Assembly: GCA_035711465.1 (NCBI GenBank)
Contig: DASTCC010000552.1
Location: 1 to 23,217, forward strand
Source: DASTCC01 sp035711465
GTDB taxonomy: Bacteria > Acidobacteriota > Vicinamibacteria > Vicinamibacterales > SCN-69-37
Length of the DNA: 23,217 bases
Reading direction: 5' to 3'
The notes under the pieces were generated by a model that worked only from the letters and a program-made list of their open reading frames with translations, made no database searches and was not told the origin of the DNA. A program made the translations under genes and the position numbers. Shown here piece by piece: positions 1-6,323 of this stretch; the first letter of the stretch is position 1; each line of letters opens with the position of its first letter.

Positions 1-1
1 G

Positions 2-193
2 CGCATCGCCGCCGGCCCGGCGCTCGGGCGCGCCACCAAGGTCGCGTGGACCGGCAACGGCACGCTGCACGTTCGCGCCGCGACCCCGGCCTGGCAGCAG
101 GAAGCCCGCCGCGCCCGCCCGATCCTCCGCCAGCGGCTCGAACAGCTGCTCGGCCCGAACGTCGTCGGCAACATCGAGATCGAAGATTTCTGA
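2..193 (+). CDS. DciA/DUF721 family protein, C-terminal end (partial)
   Basis: The reading frame is open from the window edge to a TGA at 191-193 and encodes the last 63 residues of a protein. The visible part has the pattern of the DUF721/DciA domain: a G..LG..T hydrophobic stretch, a short beta strand 'GTLHVRAA', a conserved Trp followed by a basic helix (QQEARRARPILRQRLEQLLG), and a closing strand ending IEIEDF. DciA-type proteins assist loading of the replicative helicase DnaB in bacteria that lack DnaC, which is family knowledge and not visible here. The stop lies 21 bases before the thiolase start, so the two may be co-transcribed. The family call rests only on this C-terminal pattern, and the N-terminus is outside the window. 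Confidence 0.6.
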   Translation, partial: RIAAGPALGRATKVAWTGNGTLHVRAATPAWQQEARRARPILRQRLEQLLGPNVVGNIEIEDF

Positions 194-201
194 GCACGAA
201 C

Positions 202-211
202 GGAGCTCTCA
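202..211 (+). promoter_or_regulatory. ribosome binding site of the thiolase gene
   Basis: GGAGCTCTCA lies just before the ATG at 215. The identical decamer is found before the dehydrogenase start at 1536. The GGAG core gives the Shine-Dalgarno pairing. Confidence 0.6.
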
Positions 212-214
212 TTC

Positions 215-1396
215 ATGCGTGAAACAGTCATCGTCAGTGCAGTGCGAACCCCGACCGGCAAGTTCCTCGGCGGGCTGAAGGATTTCAAGGCGACCGAGCT
301 CGGCGCGATGGTCGTGCGCGAAGCGGTCGAGCGCGCCGGCATCGAGCCCGGCCGGGTCGACGAGTGCATCATGGGCAACGTCGTCGGCGCGGGTCTCGGT
401 CAGGCGCCGGCCCGCCAGGCCGCGATCAACGGCGGCCTCGACAATCGCGTCGCTGCGCTGACGATCAACAAGGTCTGCGGGTCCGGTCTCAAGGCCGTGA
501 TGCTCGCCGCGCAGGGGATCGCCACCGGCGACTTCGACATCGCCGTGGTCGGCGGCATGGAGTCGATGAGCAACTGCCCCTATCTCCTGCCGAAGGTGCG
601 CGACGGCCTGCGCATGGGCGACGGCAAGATCATCGACTCGATGATTCACGACGGCCTCTGGGATTCGTTCAACGATATCCACATGGGCCTGACCGGCGAG
701 CACGTCTCCGAGAAGTACAAGGTCACGCGCGAGGAACAGGATCAGTACGCCGCCGACAGCCATCGCAAGGCCGCGCACGCGACGCGCGAGGGCTGGTTCA
801 AGGACGAGATGCTGCCGATCTCGATTCCGCAGAAGAAAGGCGACCCGCTCGTCGTCGACAAGGACGAGTCGATTCGCGAGGACACGACCGCCGAGTCGCT
901 CGCCCGCCTCAAGCCGGCGTTCAAGAAGGACGGCACGGTCACGGCCGGCAACGCGCCGGGCGTGAACGACGGGGCGGCCGCGCTCGTCGTGATGAGCGCG
1001 GATGTGGCCGCGAAGCTCAACGTCACGCCGATCGCCCGCGTCGTCGGCCAGGCCACCGCCGGCCTCGAGCCGAAGCTCGTGATGATGACGCCGGTCGAGG
1101 CGGTCCGGAAGCTCTGGCAGAAGACCGGCTGGAAGGCCGCCGACGCCGACCTCGTCGAGCTGAACGAAGCGTTCGCGGTCCAGGCCGTCGCCGTCACGCG
1201 CGAGCTCGGCCTCGATCCGGCACGCGTCAACGTGCAGGGCGGCGCCGTGGCGCTCGGCCATCCAATTGGCGCCTCCGGCGCGCGCGTGCTGACGACGTTG
1301 ATCTACGCGCTGCGCCGCCGCGGCCAGAAGCGCGGCATCGCGACGCTCTGTTTGGGCGGCGGGAACGGTGTCGCGCTCGCGGTGGAGATCGTCTAG
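215..1396 (+). CDS. acetyl-CoA C-acetyltransferase (thiolase)
   Basis: This 393-residue protein is a full-length type II thiolase, which condenses two acetyl-CoA to acetoacetyl-CoA or cleaves the product in the reverse direction. The catalytic residues are all present: nucleophile Cys88 in NKVCGSG, His349 in GHPIGASG and Cys379 in CLGGGNG. They match the known spacing of the Zoogloea enzyme (Cys89/His348/Cys378). The N-terminus begins with the typical 'VIVSAVRTPTGKF'. The ATG at 215 is preceded by GGAGCTCTCA, and the same ten bases precede the next gene. The following gene encodes 3-hydroxybutyryl-CoA dehydrogenase, so the pair catalyses consecutive steps of butyryl/hydroxybutyryl-CoA metabolism. 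Whether the cell uses it for polyhydroxybutyrate, fatty-acid breakdown or synthesis cannot be told, so no symbol (atoB, phaA, thlA) is assigned. Confidence 0.95.
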   Translation: MRETVIVSAVRTPTGKFLGGLKDFKATELGAMVVREAVERAGIEPGRVDECIMGNVVGAGLGQAPARQAAINGGLDNRVAALTINKVCGSGLKAVMLAAQGIATGDFDIAVVGGMESMSNCPYLLPKVRDGLRMGDGKIIDSMIHDGLWDSFNDIHMGLTGEHVSEKYKVTREEQDQYAADSHRKAAHATREGWFKDEMLPISIPQKKGDPLVVDKDESIREDTTAESLARLKPAFKKDGTVTAGNAPGVNDGAAALVVMSADVAAKLNVTPIARVVGQATAGLEPKLVMMTPVEAVRKLWQKTGWKAADADLVELNEAFAVQAVAVTRELGLDPARVNVQGGAVALGHPIGASGARVLTTLIYALRRRGQKRGIATLCLGGGNGVALAVEIV

Positions 1397-1405
1397 TGCG
1401 CCGCC

Positions 1406-1509
1406 GCCTCGAGCCTCGAGCCTCGGGCCTTGGGGCCTGGCAAGAGCGTGCCTGTCGAAGCGTGGTCTTTGCCGGCCGCGAGCCCCAAGCCTCAGGCCCC
1501 AAGCCTCAC
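1406..1509. repeat. heptamer-phased intergenic repeat with inverted arms (array 1)
   Basis: The gap between the thiolase and dehydrogenase genes carries two runs of 7-bp units. The left run, 1406-1440, reads GCCTCGA, GCCTCGA, GCCTCGG, GCCTTGG, GGCCTGG. The right run, 1482-1509, reads GCCCCAA, GCCTCAG, GCCCCAA, GCCTCAC. The segment 1429-1438 is the exact reverse complement of 1494-1503, so a 10-bp stem can form across the spacer. No open frame is conserved through it. Two further arrays with the same 7-bp phase but other words lie at 3616-3734 and 7277-7332. Confidence 0.8.
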
Positions 1510-1523
1510 GCCAAACACCGACA

Positions 1524-1533
1524 GGAGCTCTCA
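1524..1533 (+). promoter_or_regulatory. ribosome binding site deciding the GTG start at 1536
   Basis: AGGAGCTCTCA ends two bases before the GTG at 1536, with the GGAG core about eight bases from it. The open frame extends upstream to 1368, but only this GTG has a proper Shine-Dalgarno sequence and gives the usual family N-terminus. Confidence 0.65.
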
Positions 1534-1535
1534 AC

Positions 1536-2381
1536 GTGATCAGATCCGTGGGCGTTATCGGCGCCGGCACCATGGGCAACGGCATCGCCCAGGTGTTCGC
1601 GCAGTCCGGATTCGAGGTGAAGCTGCACGACGCGTCGGCCGCCGCGATCGACAAGGCGCGCGCCACCATCGAGAAGAGCCTCGGCAGGTTCGTCGAGAAG
1701 GGCAAGCTCACGACCGAGGCGCGTGACGCGGCGCTGTCGCGGCTGGCGGCGGCGCCGTCGCTCGAGGACTTCGCCGGCGTCGACTATGTCGTCGAGGCCG
1801 TCTTCGAGAACCTCGACGTCAAGCGCGACCTCTTCCGCCGCCTCGACGCGATCACCCGCAACGACGTCATCCTGACGTCCAACACGTCGTCGATTTCAAT
1901 CACGACGCTCGGTGCCGTCACCAAGCGGCCGCAGAACGTGCTCGGCATGCACTTCATGAACCCGGTGCCGCTGATGACGCTGGTCGAGCTGATCCGCGGC
2001 CAGGCGACGTCGCCGGAGGCGATGAAGGTCGCGACCGATCTGTGCACGACGCTCGGCAAGACGCCGGTGGAAGCCGCCGACTATCCCGGCTTCATCGCCA
2101 ACCGGATTCTGATGCCGATGATCAACGAGGCGATCTTCGCCGTGATGGAAGGCGTCGGCACGCCGGAGGCGATCGATCAGGTGATGAAGCTCGGCATGAA
2201 CCACCCGATGGGGCCGCTGACGCTCGCCGACTTCATCGGCCTCGACGTCTGCCTCGCAATCCTCGAGGTGCTGCACGACGGCCTCGGCGATCCGAAGTAC
2301 CGTCCCTGCCCGCTGCTCCGCCGCATGGTCGCGGCCGGCCACCTCGGCCGCAAGAGCGGACGCGGCTTCTACACGTACTGA
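1536..2381 (+). CDS. 3-hydroxybutyryl-CoA dehydrogenase
   Basis: This 281-residue protein oxidises 3-hydroxyacyl-CoA to 3-oxoacyl-CoA with NAD(P), or runs the reverse reaction. The Rossmann fingerprint GAGTMGNG is at residues 9-16. The catalytic residues sit in the expected motifs: Ser118 in SNTSS, His139 and Glu151 in the MHFMNPVPLMTLVE block, and Asn189 in GFIANRI. The C-terminal dimerisation domain ends with KSGRGFYTY, the usual terminus. The GTG at 1536 is chosen for its Shine-Dalgarno sequence and because it starts at 'MIRSVGVIG'. The length matches Hbd/PaaH proteins. It lies 139 bases behind the thiolase, separated by heptamer repeats. Its 3' end overlaps the convergent membrane-hydrolase gene by 13 bases, leaving no room for a separate terminator. 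Confidence 0.95.
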   Translation: MIRSVGVIGAGTMGNGIAQVFAQSGFEVKLHDASAAAIDKARATIEKSLGRFVEKGKLTTEARDAALSRLAAAPSLEDFAGVDYVVEAVFENLDVKRDLFRRLDAITRNDVILTSNTSSISITTLGAVTKRPQNVLGMHFMNPVPLMTLVELIRGQATSPEAMKVATDLCTTLGKTPVEAADYPGFIANRILMPMINEAIFAVMEGVGTPEAIDQVMKLGMNHPMGPLTLADFIGLDVCLAILEVLHDGLGDPKYRPCPLLRRMVAAGHLGRKSGRGFYTY

Positions 2382-2893
2382 CGCCGGCGCGCCGCGCCGA
2401 CACGCATCCACCAGGCCGTAGCCGCCAGCGGGCCGAGAATGGCGATCTCGCGTGCCACGGCCATCAGGTTGTGCGGCACGAAATTCGGCAGCCAGTAGCG
2501 GCGCGAGATCGGCGCGAAGATCGACCAGCCGGTCTGGTAATGCGTCCACTCGAACGGCCAGAACAGCATCACCCCGAGCGGCGGCGAGGTGTCGAGCGCG
2601 ATCGTGTCGAGCAGCGGGTGGCTGAGCCACGCGGCAAAGACCGCAACCCAGATGCGGAGCCGATCGCTCGCCACCGGCCACCGCCGCAGCGCGGCGACCG
2701 ACGCGGCGATGACCGCAGCGCCGACGCTGTGCGTTTCCTGGCTGTGGCGATCGATCAAGAGATCGAGATCCGGCGCGACGCCGACCGCGGCCAGGACGAC
2801 GGCCTGCCGGATCGCCGCGGATCGATCGGCCGGCGGCGCGACGATCCAGCCGATCGTCACCGCCGCCATCGTGTGTCCTAGAGGGCTCGGCAC
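2369..2893 (-). CDS. YdjM-like membrane-bound metal-dependent hydrolase (DUF457)
   Basis: This 174-residue protein has several hydrophobic segments and the metal-ligand pattern of the YdjM/DUF457 family: His7 close to the N-terminus, the acidic 'APDLDLLIDRH' motif (Asp42, Asp44, Asp48), a further His at 55, and 'SHPLLD' near residue 90. Family members are thought to be integral inner-membrane hydrolases, but no substrate is established. The start is GTG at 2893, the most upstream available; the next ATG (codon 9) would delete His7, which is why I keep the GTG. No strong Shine-Dalgarno sequence precedes it. The gene is divergent from the dipeptidase gene with about 40 bases between starts, and convergent with the dehydrogenase gene, overlapping it by 13 bases. 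Confidence 0.8.
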   Translation of the reverse strand: MPSPLGHTMAAVTIGWIVAPPADRSAAIRQAVVLAAVGVAPDLDLLIDRHSQETHSVGAAVIAASVAALRRWPVASDRLRIWVAVFAAWLSHPLLDTIALDTSPPLGVMLFWPFEWTHYQTGWSIFAPISRRYWLPNFVPHNLMAVAREIAILGPLAATAWWMRVGAARRRQYV

Positions 2894-2900
2894 CGCGTCA

Positions 2901-2929
2901 TTGTTTCATTGTCGCGTTCGTGCGATAAC
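2901..2929 (+). promoter_or_regulatory. candidate promoter of the dipeptidase gene
   Basis: TTGTTT (2901-2906) and GATAAC (2924-2929) are 17 bases apart, and TGC immediately precedes the -10, an extended -10 arrangement. Transcription would begin about seven bases later, at the GTG at 2936, which would make the mRNA leaderless. The -35 match is weak. Confidence 0.35.
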
Positions 2930-2935
2930 TCCGCC

Positions 2936-3604
2936 GTGATCGCCCGATCGTTTCCGGTCCGTTTGATCGCGCTCGTGCTCGCGCTGTCGCCGCTGGCGGC
3001 GCAGACGCTCACCGGGCCGCCGAAGGATCCGAAAGCGACGCGCAAAGCCGATCTGGTCGATCTCGTGAAGCTCGATCCGACGATCAAGCTCGACATCCGC
3101 TACGCCACGACCAACAACTTCCTCGGCAAGATCGTCTATCCCGAGGCCCGCGCGATCCTGCAACGCCCCGCCGCCGAGGCCGTCGTCGCCGCGCATCGGG
3201 AACTGGCCACCCACGGCTACGGTCTGCTCGTTCACGACGGCTACCGGCCATGGTCGATCACCAAGCTCTTCTGGGACATGACCAGCGGGCCGCAGCGCGA
3301 CTTCGTCGCCAATCCGGCGCAGGGCTCGAAGCACAATCGCGGCTGCGCGGTGGATCTGACGATGTACGACCTGGCGAGCGGCGAGGCAGTACAGATGCCG
3401 GGCGCCTATGACGAGATGACGGAACGGTCGCATCCCAACTACGCCGGCGGCACGATCGCCGAACGCGCCCGACGCGATCTGCTCCGCCGCGCGATGGAAC
3501 GCCACGGCTTCACCGTCGAGCCGAACGAGTGGTGGCACTTCAACTACAAGGACTGGGCGCTGTACCCGATTCTGGATGTTCCCTTTTCCGCCATCGGGGG
3601 CTAA
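2936..3604 (+). CDS. D-alanyl-D-alanine dipeptidase, secreted (VanX/DdpX type, peptidase M15D)
   Basis: This 222-residue protein has the zinc-dipeptidase signature of the VanX/DdpX group, enzymes that hydrolyse free D-Ala-D-Ala. The transition-state Arg is in HDGYRP (Arg104). Zinc ligands are His133 and Asp140 in SKHNRGCAVD, and Glu198 and His201 lie in EWWHFNY. From the GTG at 2936 the product starts with a clean signal peptide (MIARSFPVRL, then a hydrophobic core LIALVLALSPLAAQ), so it is probably exported. A TTG at 2909 is in frame but would put nine polar residues before the signal. No vanH or vanA ligase gene is nearby, so a role in peptidoglycan turnover or D-Ala-D-Ala salvage is more likely than vancomycin resistance. 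The gene is followed by a heptamer-repeat spacer. Confidence 0.85.
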   Translation: MIARSFPVRLIALVLALSPLAAQTLTGPPKDPKATRKADLVDLVKLDPTIKLDIRYATTNNFLGKIVYPEARAILQRPAAEAVVAAHRELATHGYGLLVHDGYRPWSITKLFWDMTSGPQRDFVANPAQGSKHNRGCAVDLTMYDLASGEAVQMPGAYDEMTERSHPNYAGGTIAERARRDLLRRAMERHGFTVEPNEWWHFNYKDWALYPILDVPFSAIGG

Positions 3605-3615
3605 TCGCAGGGCCC

Positions 3616-3734
3616 GAGCTGGGTGCTGAGTGCTGGGTGCGAGGAACGAACTGACGCTCGTCGCCTTTCTTTTCGTTCTTAGCACCTGGCACTTAGCACC
3701 CAGCACCCGGCACCTTCCCTTAGCACCCAGCACC
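3616..3734. repeat. heptamer-phased intergenic repeat with 35-bp inverted arms (array 2)
   Basis: The left arm holds TGGGTGC, TGAGTGC, TGGGTGC (3620-3640). The right side holds TAGCACC, TGGCACT, TAGCACC, CAGCACC, CGGCACC (3680-3714) and, after six other bases, TAGCACC, CAGCACC (3721-3734). Segments 3616-3650 and 3672-3706 are imperfect reverse complements over 35 bp with about six mismatches. They would form a long cruciform or RNA hairpin with a loop of about 21 bases. It lies between the dipeptidase stop and the recA promoter region and could end transcription from the left, though no T-run follows. Confidence 0.85.
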
Positions 3735-3795
3735 CTCCCTCTGTCCTCCCCTGTCAGACCCCGGTCTCAGAATCCTCAATGAAACGTGGTGAGCC

Positions 3796-3816
3796 GGGTC
3801 GCAGAATCTGCGATCC
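3796..3816. promoter_or_regulatory. 9-bp hairpin upstream of the recA promoter
   Basis: GGGTCGCAG (3796-3804) pairs with CTGCGATCC (3808-3816) around a 3-base loop, with one G-T pair. It sits about 80 bases upstream of the recA -35 box in an otherwise empty spacer. It could be an operator or an RNA hairpin, and nothing identifies the partner. Confidence 0.4.
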
Positions 3817-3897
3817 CGTGAGCGAGGGGCGAAAGTCGTCACATCCGTAAGCTGTTGCTTCACATGAGGATATTGAGACATGGATCGCCATTTTCGC

Positions 3898-3926
3898 TTG
3901 ACTCAGTCCTGGCACGACCCTAGAAT
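3898..3926 (+). promoter_or_regulatory. sigma70-type promoter of recA
   Basis: TTGACT (3898-3903) and TAGAAT (3921-3926) are separated by exactly 17 bases, a near-consensus promoter. Transcription would start near 3933 and leave a leader of about 50 bases before the ATG at 3982. This also argues against the longer in-frame start at 3880, which lies upstream of the promoter. Confidence 0.75.
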
Positions 3927-3981
3927 CGCGTTCAGTCCGGCCAGCGTCGCCCCCTTTGGCGGCGCATCGGCGAGGAGACCC

Positions 3982-5049
3982 ATGGCAGCACCGGAACGTT
4001 CTGAAAAAATCGTCAGAGTGGAAGATCGTCTCGTGGACAAGGAACGCGCAAAAGCCGTCGAGCTGGCGGTCGGACAGATCGAGAAGCAGTTCGGCAAGGG
4101 CTCGATCATGCGCCTTGGCGGCAAGGACGCGATCGCGCCGATTCCGGCGATTTCGACCGGATCGATCAGCCTCGACTGGGCGCTCGGCGTCGGCGGCCTG
4201 CCGCGCGGACGCGTGATCGAGATCTTCGGACCGGAATCGTCGGGCAAGACCACGCTCGCGCTCCAGACCATCGCGCAGGCGCAGAAGCTCGGCGGCGTCG
4301 CCGCGTTCGTTGACGCCGAACACGCGCTCGACGCGCAGTACGCGCAGAAGCTCGGCGTCGACCTCGACAACCTCCTGGTCTCGCAGCCGGACAACGGCGA
4401 GCAGGCGCTCGAGATCACCGAGGTCCTGATCCGCTCCAACGGCGTCGACGTCGTCGTCGTCGACTCGGTCGCGGCGCTCGTGCCGCGCGCGGAAATCGAA
4501 GGTGAGATGGGCGAAGCGCAGATGGGCCTCCAGGCCCGGCTGATGTCGCAGGCGCTCCGCAAGCTCACCGGCGTCGTCGCCAAGTCGAAGACGTGCCTCA
4601 TCTTCATCAACCAGCTCCGCGAGAAGATCGGCGTGATGTTCGGCAACCCCGAAACGACCACGGGCGGCCGCGCGCTGAAGTTCTACTCGTCGGTGCGCGT
4701 GGACATCCGCCGCATCGGCGCGATCAAGGACGGCGACACGATGGTCGGCGGCCGCACGCGCGTCAAAGTCGTGAAGAACAAGGTCGCGCCGCCGTTCCGC
4801 GAGGCCGAGTTCGACGTGATGTACGGCGAGGGCATCTCGCGCGAAGGCGACCTCATCGACAAGGGCGTCGAGAAGAACATCATCGAGAAGAGCGGCACCT
4901 GGTTCTCGTACGGCGGCGAACGGCTCGGCCAGGGCCGCGAGAACGCCAAGGCGTTCCTCAAGCAGAACACCGAGATCGCGCGTGCGATCGAGGGCAAGCT
5001 GCGTAAGGAACTGGGCCTGCCGGAGGCCAACGGCGCCGCAGCCGAATAG
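3982..5049 (+). CDS. recA: recombinase RecA
   Basis: RecA polymerises on single-stranded DNA, drives strand exchange in recombinational repair, and activates LexA self-cleavage. The 355-residue product is full length. Walker A is GPESSGKT at residues 83-90, Walker B is in 'VDVVVVDSVAALVPRAE', the L2 region contains FINQLREKIGVMFGNPETTTGGRALKFY (described here in part), and a C-terminal domain follows. The start at ATG 3982 is fixed by the Shine-Dalgarno GAGGAGA at 3972-3978 and by the promoter at 3898-3926. A frame open to 3880 would add 34 atypical residues. The N-terminus is some ten residues longer than in E. coli. A strong stem-loop follows at 5068-5101. I do not see a convincing LexA box. 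No recX gene follows. Confidence 0.98.
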   Translation: MAAPERSEKIVRVEDRLVDKERAKAVELAVGQIEKQFGKGSIMRLGGKDAIAPIPAISTGSISLDWALGVGGLPRGRVIEIFGPESSGKTTLALQTIAQAQKLGGVAAFVDAEHALDAQYAQKLGVDLDNLLVSQPDNGEQALEITEVLIRSNGVDVVVVDSVAALVPRAEIEGEMGEAQMGLQARLMSQALRKLTGVVAKSKTCLIFINQLREKIGVMFGNPETTTGGRALKFYSSVRVDIRRIGAIKDGDTMVGGRTRVKVVKNKVAPPFREAEFDVMYGEGISREGDLIDKGVEKNIIEKSGTWFSYGGERLGQGRENAKAFLKQNTEIARAIEGKLRKELGLPEANGAAAE

Positions 5050-5067
5050 CGCTCCCGCTTTCACGAC

Positions 5068-5101
5068 ACGGACCGCTGCGAGCCACCTCGCAGCGGTCCG
5101 T
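5068..5101 (+). terminator. stem-loop after recA, probable terminator
   Basis: A perfect 15-bp inverted repeat (5068-5082 with 5087-5101) encloses the 4-base loop CCAC, starting 18 bases after the recA stop. The stem is GC-rich. The downstream bases TCGCATCTTGG contain no proper T-run, so it is a hairpin-only terminator or an mRNA 3'-end stabiliser. Confidence 0.7.
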
Positions 5102-5142
5102 CGCATCTTGGCCCGCTGCGGCGCTTGCGGCATGATGTTGCC

Positions 5143-6234
5143 GTGTCGGCCCCCATCACACCCGTTAATCCGAGGGAATTCGAAGCCATCGCGCGATCGC
5201 TGATGTCGCCTTCGGCGTACGACTACTACGCCGGCGGCGCCAATGACGAGATCACGCTCGCCGCCAACGAGCGCGGCTTCTCGAAGCTCGCATTCCGTCC
5301 GCGCGTCCTGACCGGCGTCGACGAGGTCGACACCTCGACCACGATGCTGGGGACGCGGCTGCCCTTTCCGGTGGCGCTGGCGCCGACGGCCTTCAACAGG
5401 CTCGGGCATCCGGACGGCGAAATCGCCGCCGCGCGAGCCGCGGCCGCCGCCGGCACGCTGATGTGCTGCAGCACGATCGCCTCGACGTCGCTCGAGGACA
5501 TCGCCCTCGCCGCGCCGGACGGCGCCCGCTGGTTCCAGCTCTACGTCTATCGCGATCGCGAGGTGACACGCGACTTGATCCAGCGCGCCGAGGCGTCGGG
5601 CTATCGCGCGATCGTCCTCACCGTCGACACGCCGCGGCTCGGCCGGCGCGAGCGCGACGTCCGCGTCCCGTTCAACCTGCCCGACGGCGTCTCGATTCAG
5701 AATCTCGAGCGCTACGGCCGGAACGACGCGACCCGCTGGGGCGGCAGCTCGAGCTTCCAGGAGTACGTGCACCGCCTGCTCGACGCCTCGCTGACGTGGG
5801 AATCGGTCGACTGGCTTTGCGCGACGACGACGCTGCCGGTGGTGATCAAGGGCGTGATCGCGCCATCCGACGGCGAGCACGCGATCGAGCACGGCGCCGC
5901 CGCCGTCGTCGTCTCCAACCATGGCGGCCGTCAGCTCGACGGCACGATGGCGACGATCGACGCGCTGCCGGCGGTGGCGCACGCGATCTCGGGCCGGATT
6001 CCGATTCTGCTCGACGGCGGCGTCCGCCGCGGCACCGACGTGCTCAAAGCGATCGCGCTCGGCGCGAAGGCGGTGCTGATCGGCCGCCCGTACCTCTGGG
6101 CGCTGGCGGCGCAGGGCGAAGCCGGCGTCGCGCGCGTGCTCGAGATGTTCCGATCGGAGATCGATCTCGCGATGGCGCTGGCCGGCGTGCGCAGCGTCGG
6201 CGATATCGGGCCGGGACTGGTGGAGCGAATCTGA
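5143..6234 (+). CDS. FMN-dependent alpha-hydroxy-acid dehydrogenase/oxidase
   Basis: This 363-residue TIM-barrel flavoprotein belongs to the glycolate oxidase / L-lactate dehydrogenase (LldD) / mandelate dehydrogenase family and oxidises an L-2-hydroxy acid to the 2-keto acid. Family residues are all visible: Tyr28/29 in YDYYAGGANDE, Tyr134 in FQLYVYRD, Asp162 in LTVDTPRLGRRERD, Lys236 in VVIKGV, the base His260 and substrate-binding Arg263 in SNHGGRQLDG, and the phosphate-binding DGGVRRGTDV and IGRPYLWALA motifs. The exact substrate cannot be read from these motifs. The start is uncertain: GTG 5143 gives MSAPITPVNPREFE, while a TTG at 5125 would add six residues; neither has a clear Shine-Dalgarno sequence. 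It lies directly downstream of the recA stem-loop, so it should have its own promoter. Confidence 0.9.
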   Translation: MSAPITPVNPREFEAIARSLMSPSAYDYYAGGANDEITLAANERGFSKLAFRPRVLTGVDEVDTSTTMLGTRLPFPVALAPTAFNRLGHPDGEIAAARAAAAAGTLMCCSTIASTSLEDIALAAPDGARWFQLYVYRDREVTRDLIQRAEASGYRAIVLTVDTPRLGRRERDVRVPFNLPDGVSIQNLERYGRNDATRWGGSSSFQEYVHRLLDASLTWESVDWLCATTTLPVVIKGVIAPSDGEHAIEHGAAAVVVSNHGGRQLDGTMATIDALPAVAHAISGRIPILLDGGVRRGTDVLKAIALGAKAVLIGRPYLWALAAQGEAGVARVLEMFRSEIDLAMALAGVRSVGDIGPGLVERI

Positions 6235-6283
6235 CCCTCGCACCGCCGCGCCACCCGATCGTCCGAGTCGCAAGCTGCGCCCA

Positions 6284-6302
6284 ATGTGCTACGATGTGCT
6301 AC
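6284..6302. repeat. direct repeat ahead of the toxin-antitoxin pair (candidate operator)
   Basis: ATGTGCTAC occurs twice, at 6284-6292 and 6294-6302, ten bases (one helical turn) apart. It ends 21 bases before the preferred antitoxin start. Phd-type antitoxins usually repress their own promoter through repeated or palindromic sites, and this spacing would place two dimers on one DNA face. An operator role is inferred. Confidence 0.45.
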
Positions 6303-6323
6303 ATGCCGGGTCGGCGATCGCGG

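Noticed and set aside
2936..3604. VanX-like gene as a vancomycin-resistance determinant
   Set aside because: No vanH, vanA/B ligase or vanRS genes nearby; solitary homologues are usually for D-Ala-D-Ala turnover.
3620..3734. Heptamer array as a CRISPR array
   Set aside because: Units are 7 bp, contiguous and without spacers; no cas genes are present.
3923..3933. GAATCGCGTTC over the recA -10 as a LexA box
   Set aside because: Its spacing is one base too short for the Gram-positive GAAC-N4-GTTC site, and half-sites of this size occur by chance.
3880..3981. Upstream in-frame extension of recA from an ATG at 3880
   Set aside because: The promoter lies at 3898-3926 and a good Shine-Dalgarno sequence precedes ATG 3982; the added 34 residues are unlike RecA N-termini.
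3754..6273. Very long reverse-strand open frame opposite recA and the hydroxy-acid dehydrogenase
   Set aside because: Arg/Asp/Ala-rich composition typical of the antisense of GC-rich genes; no family pattern.
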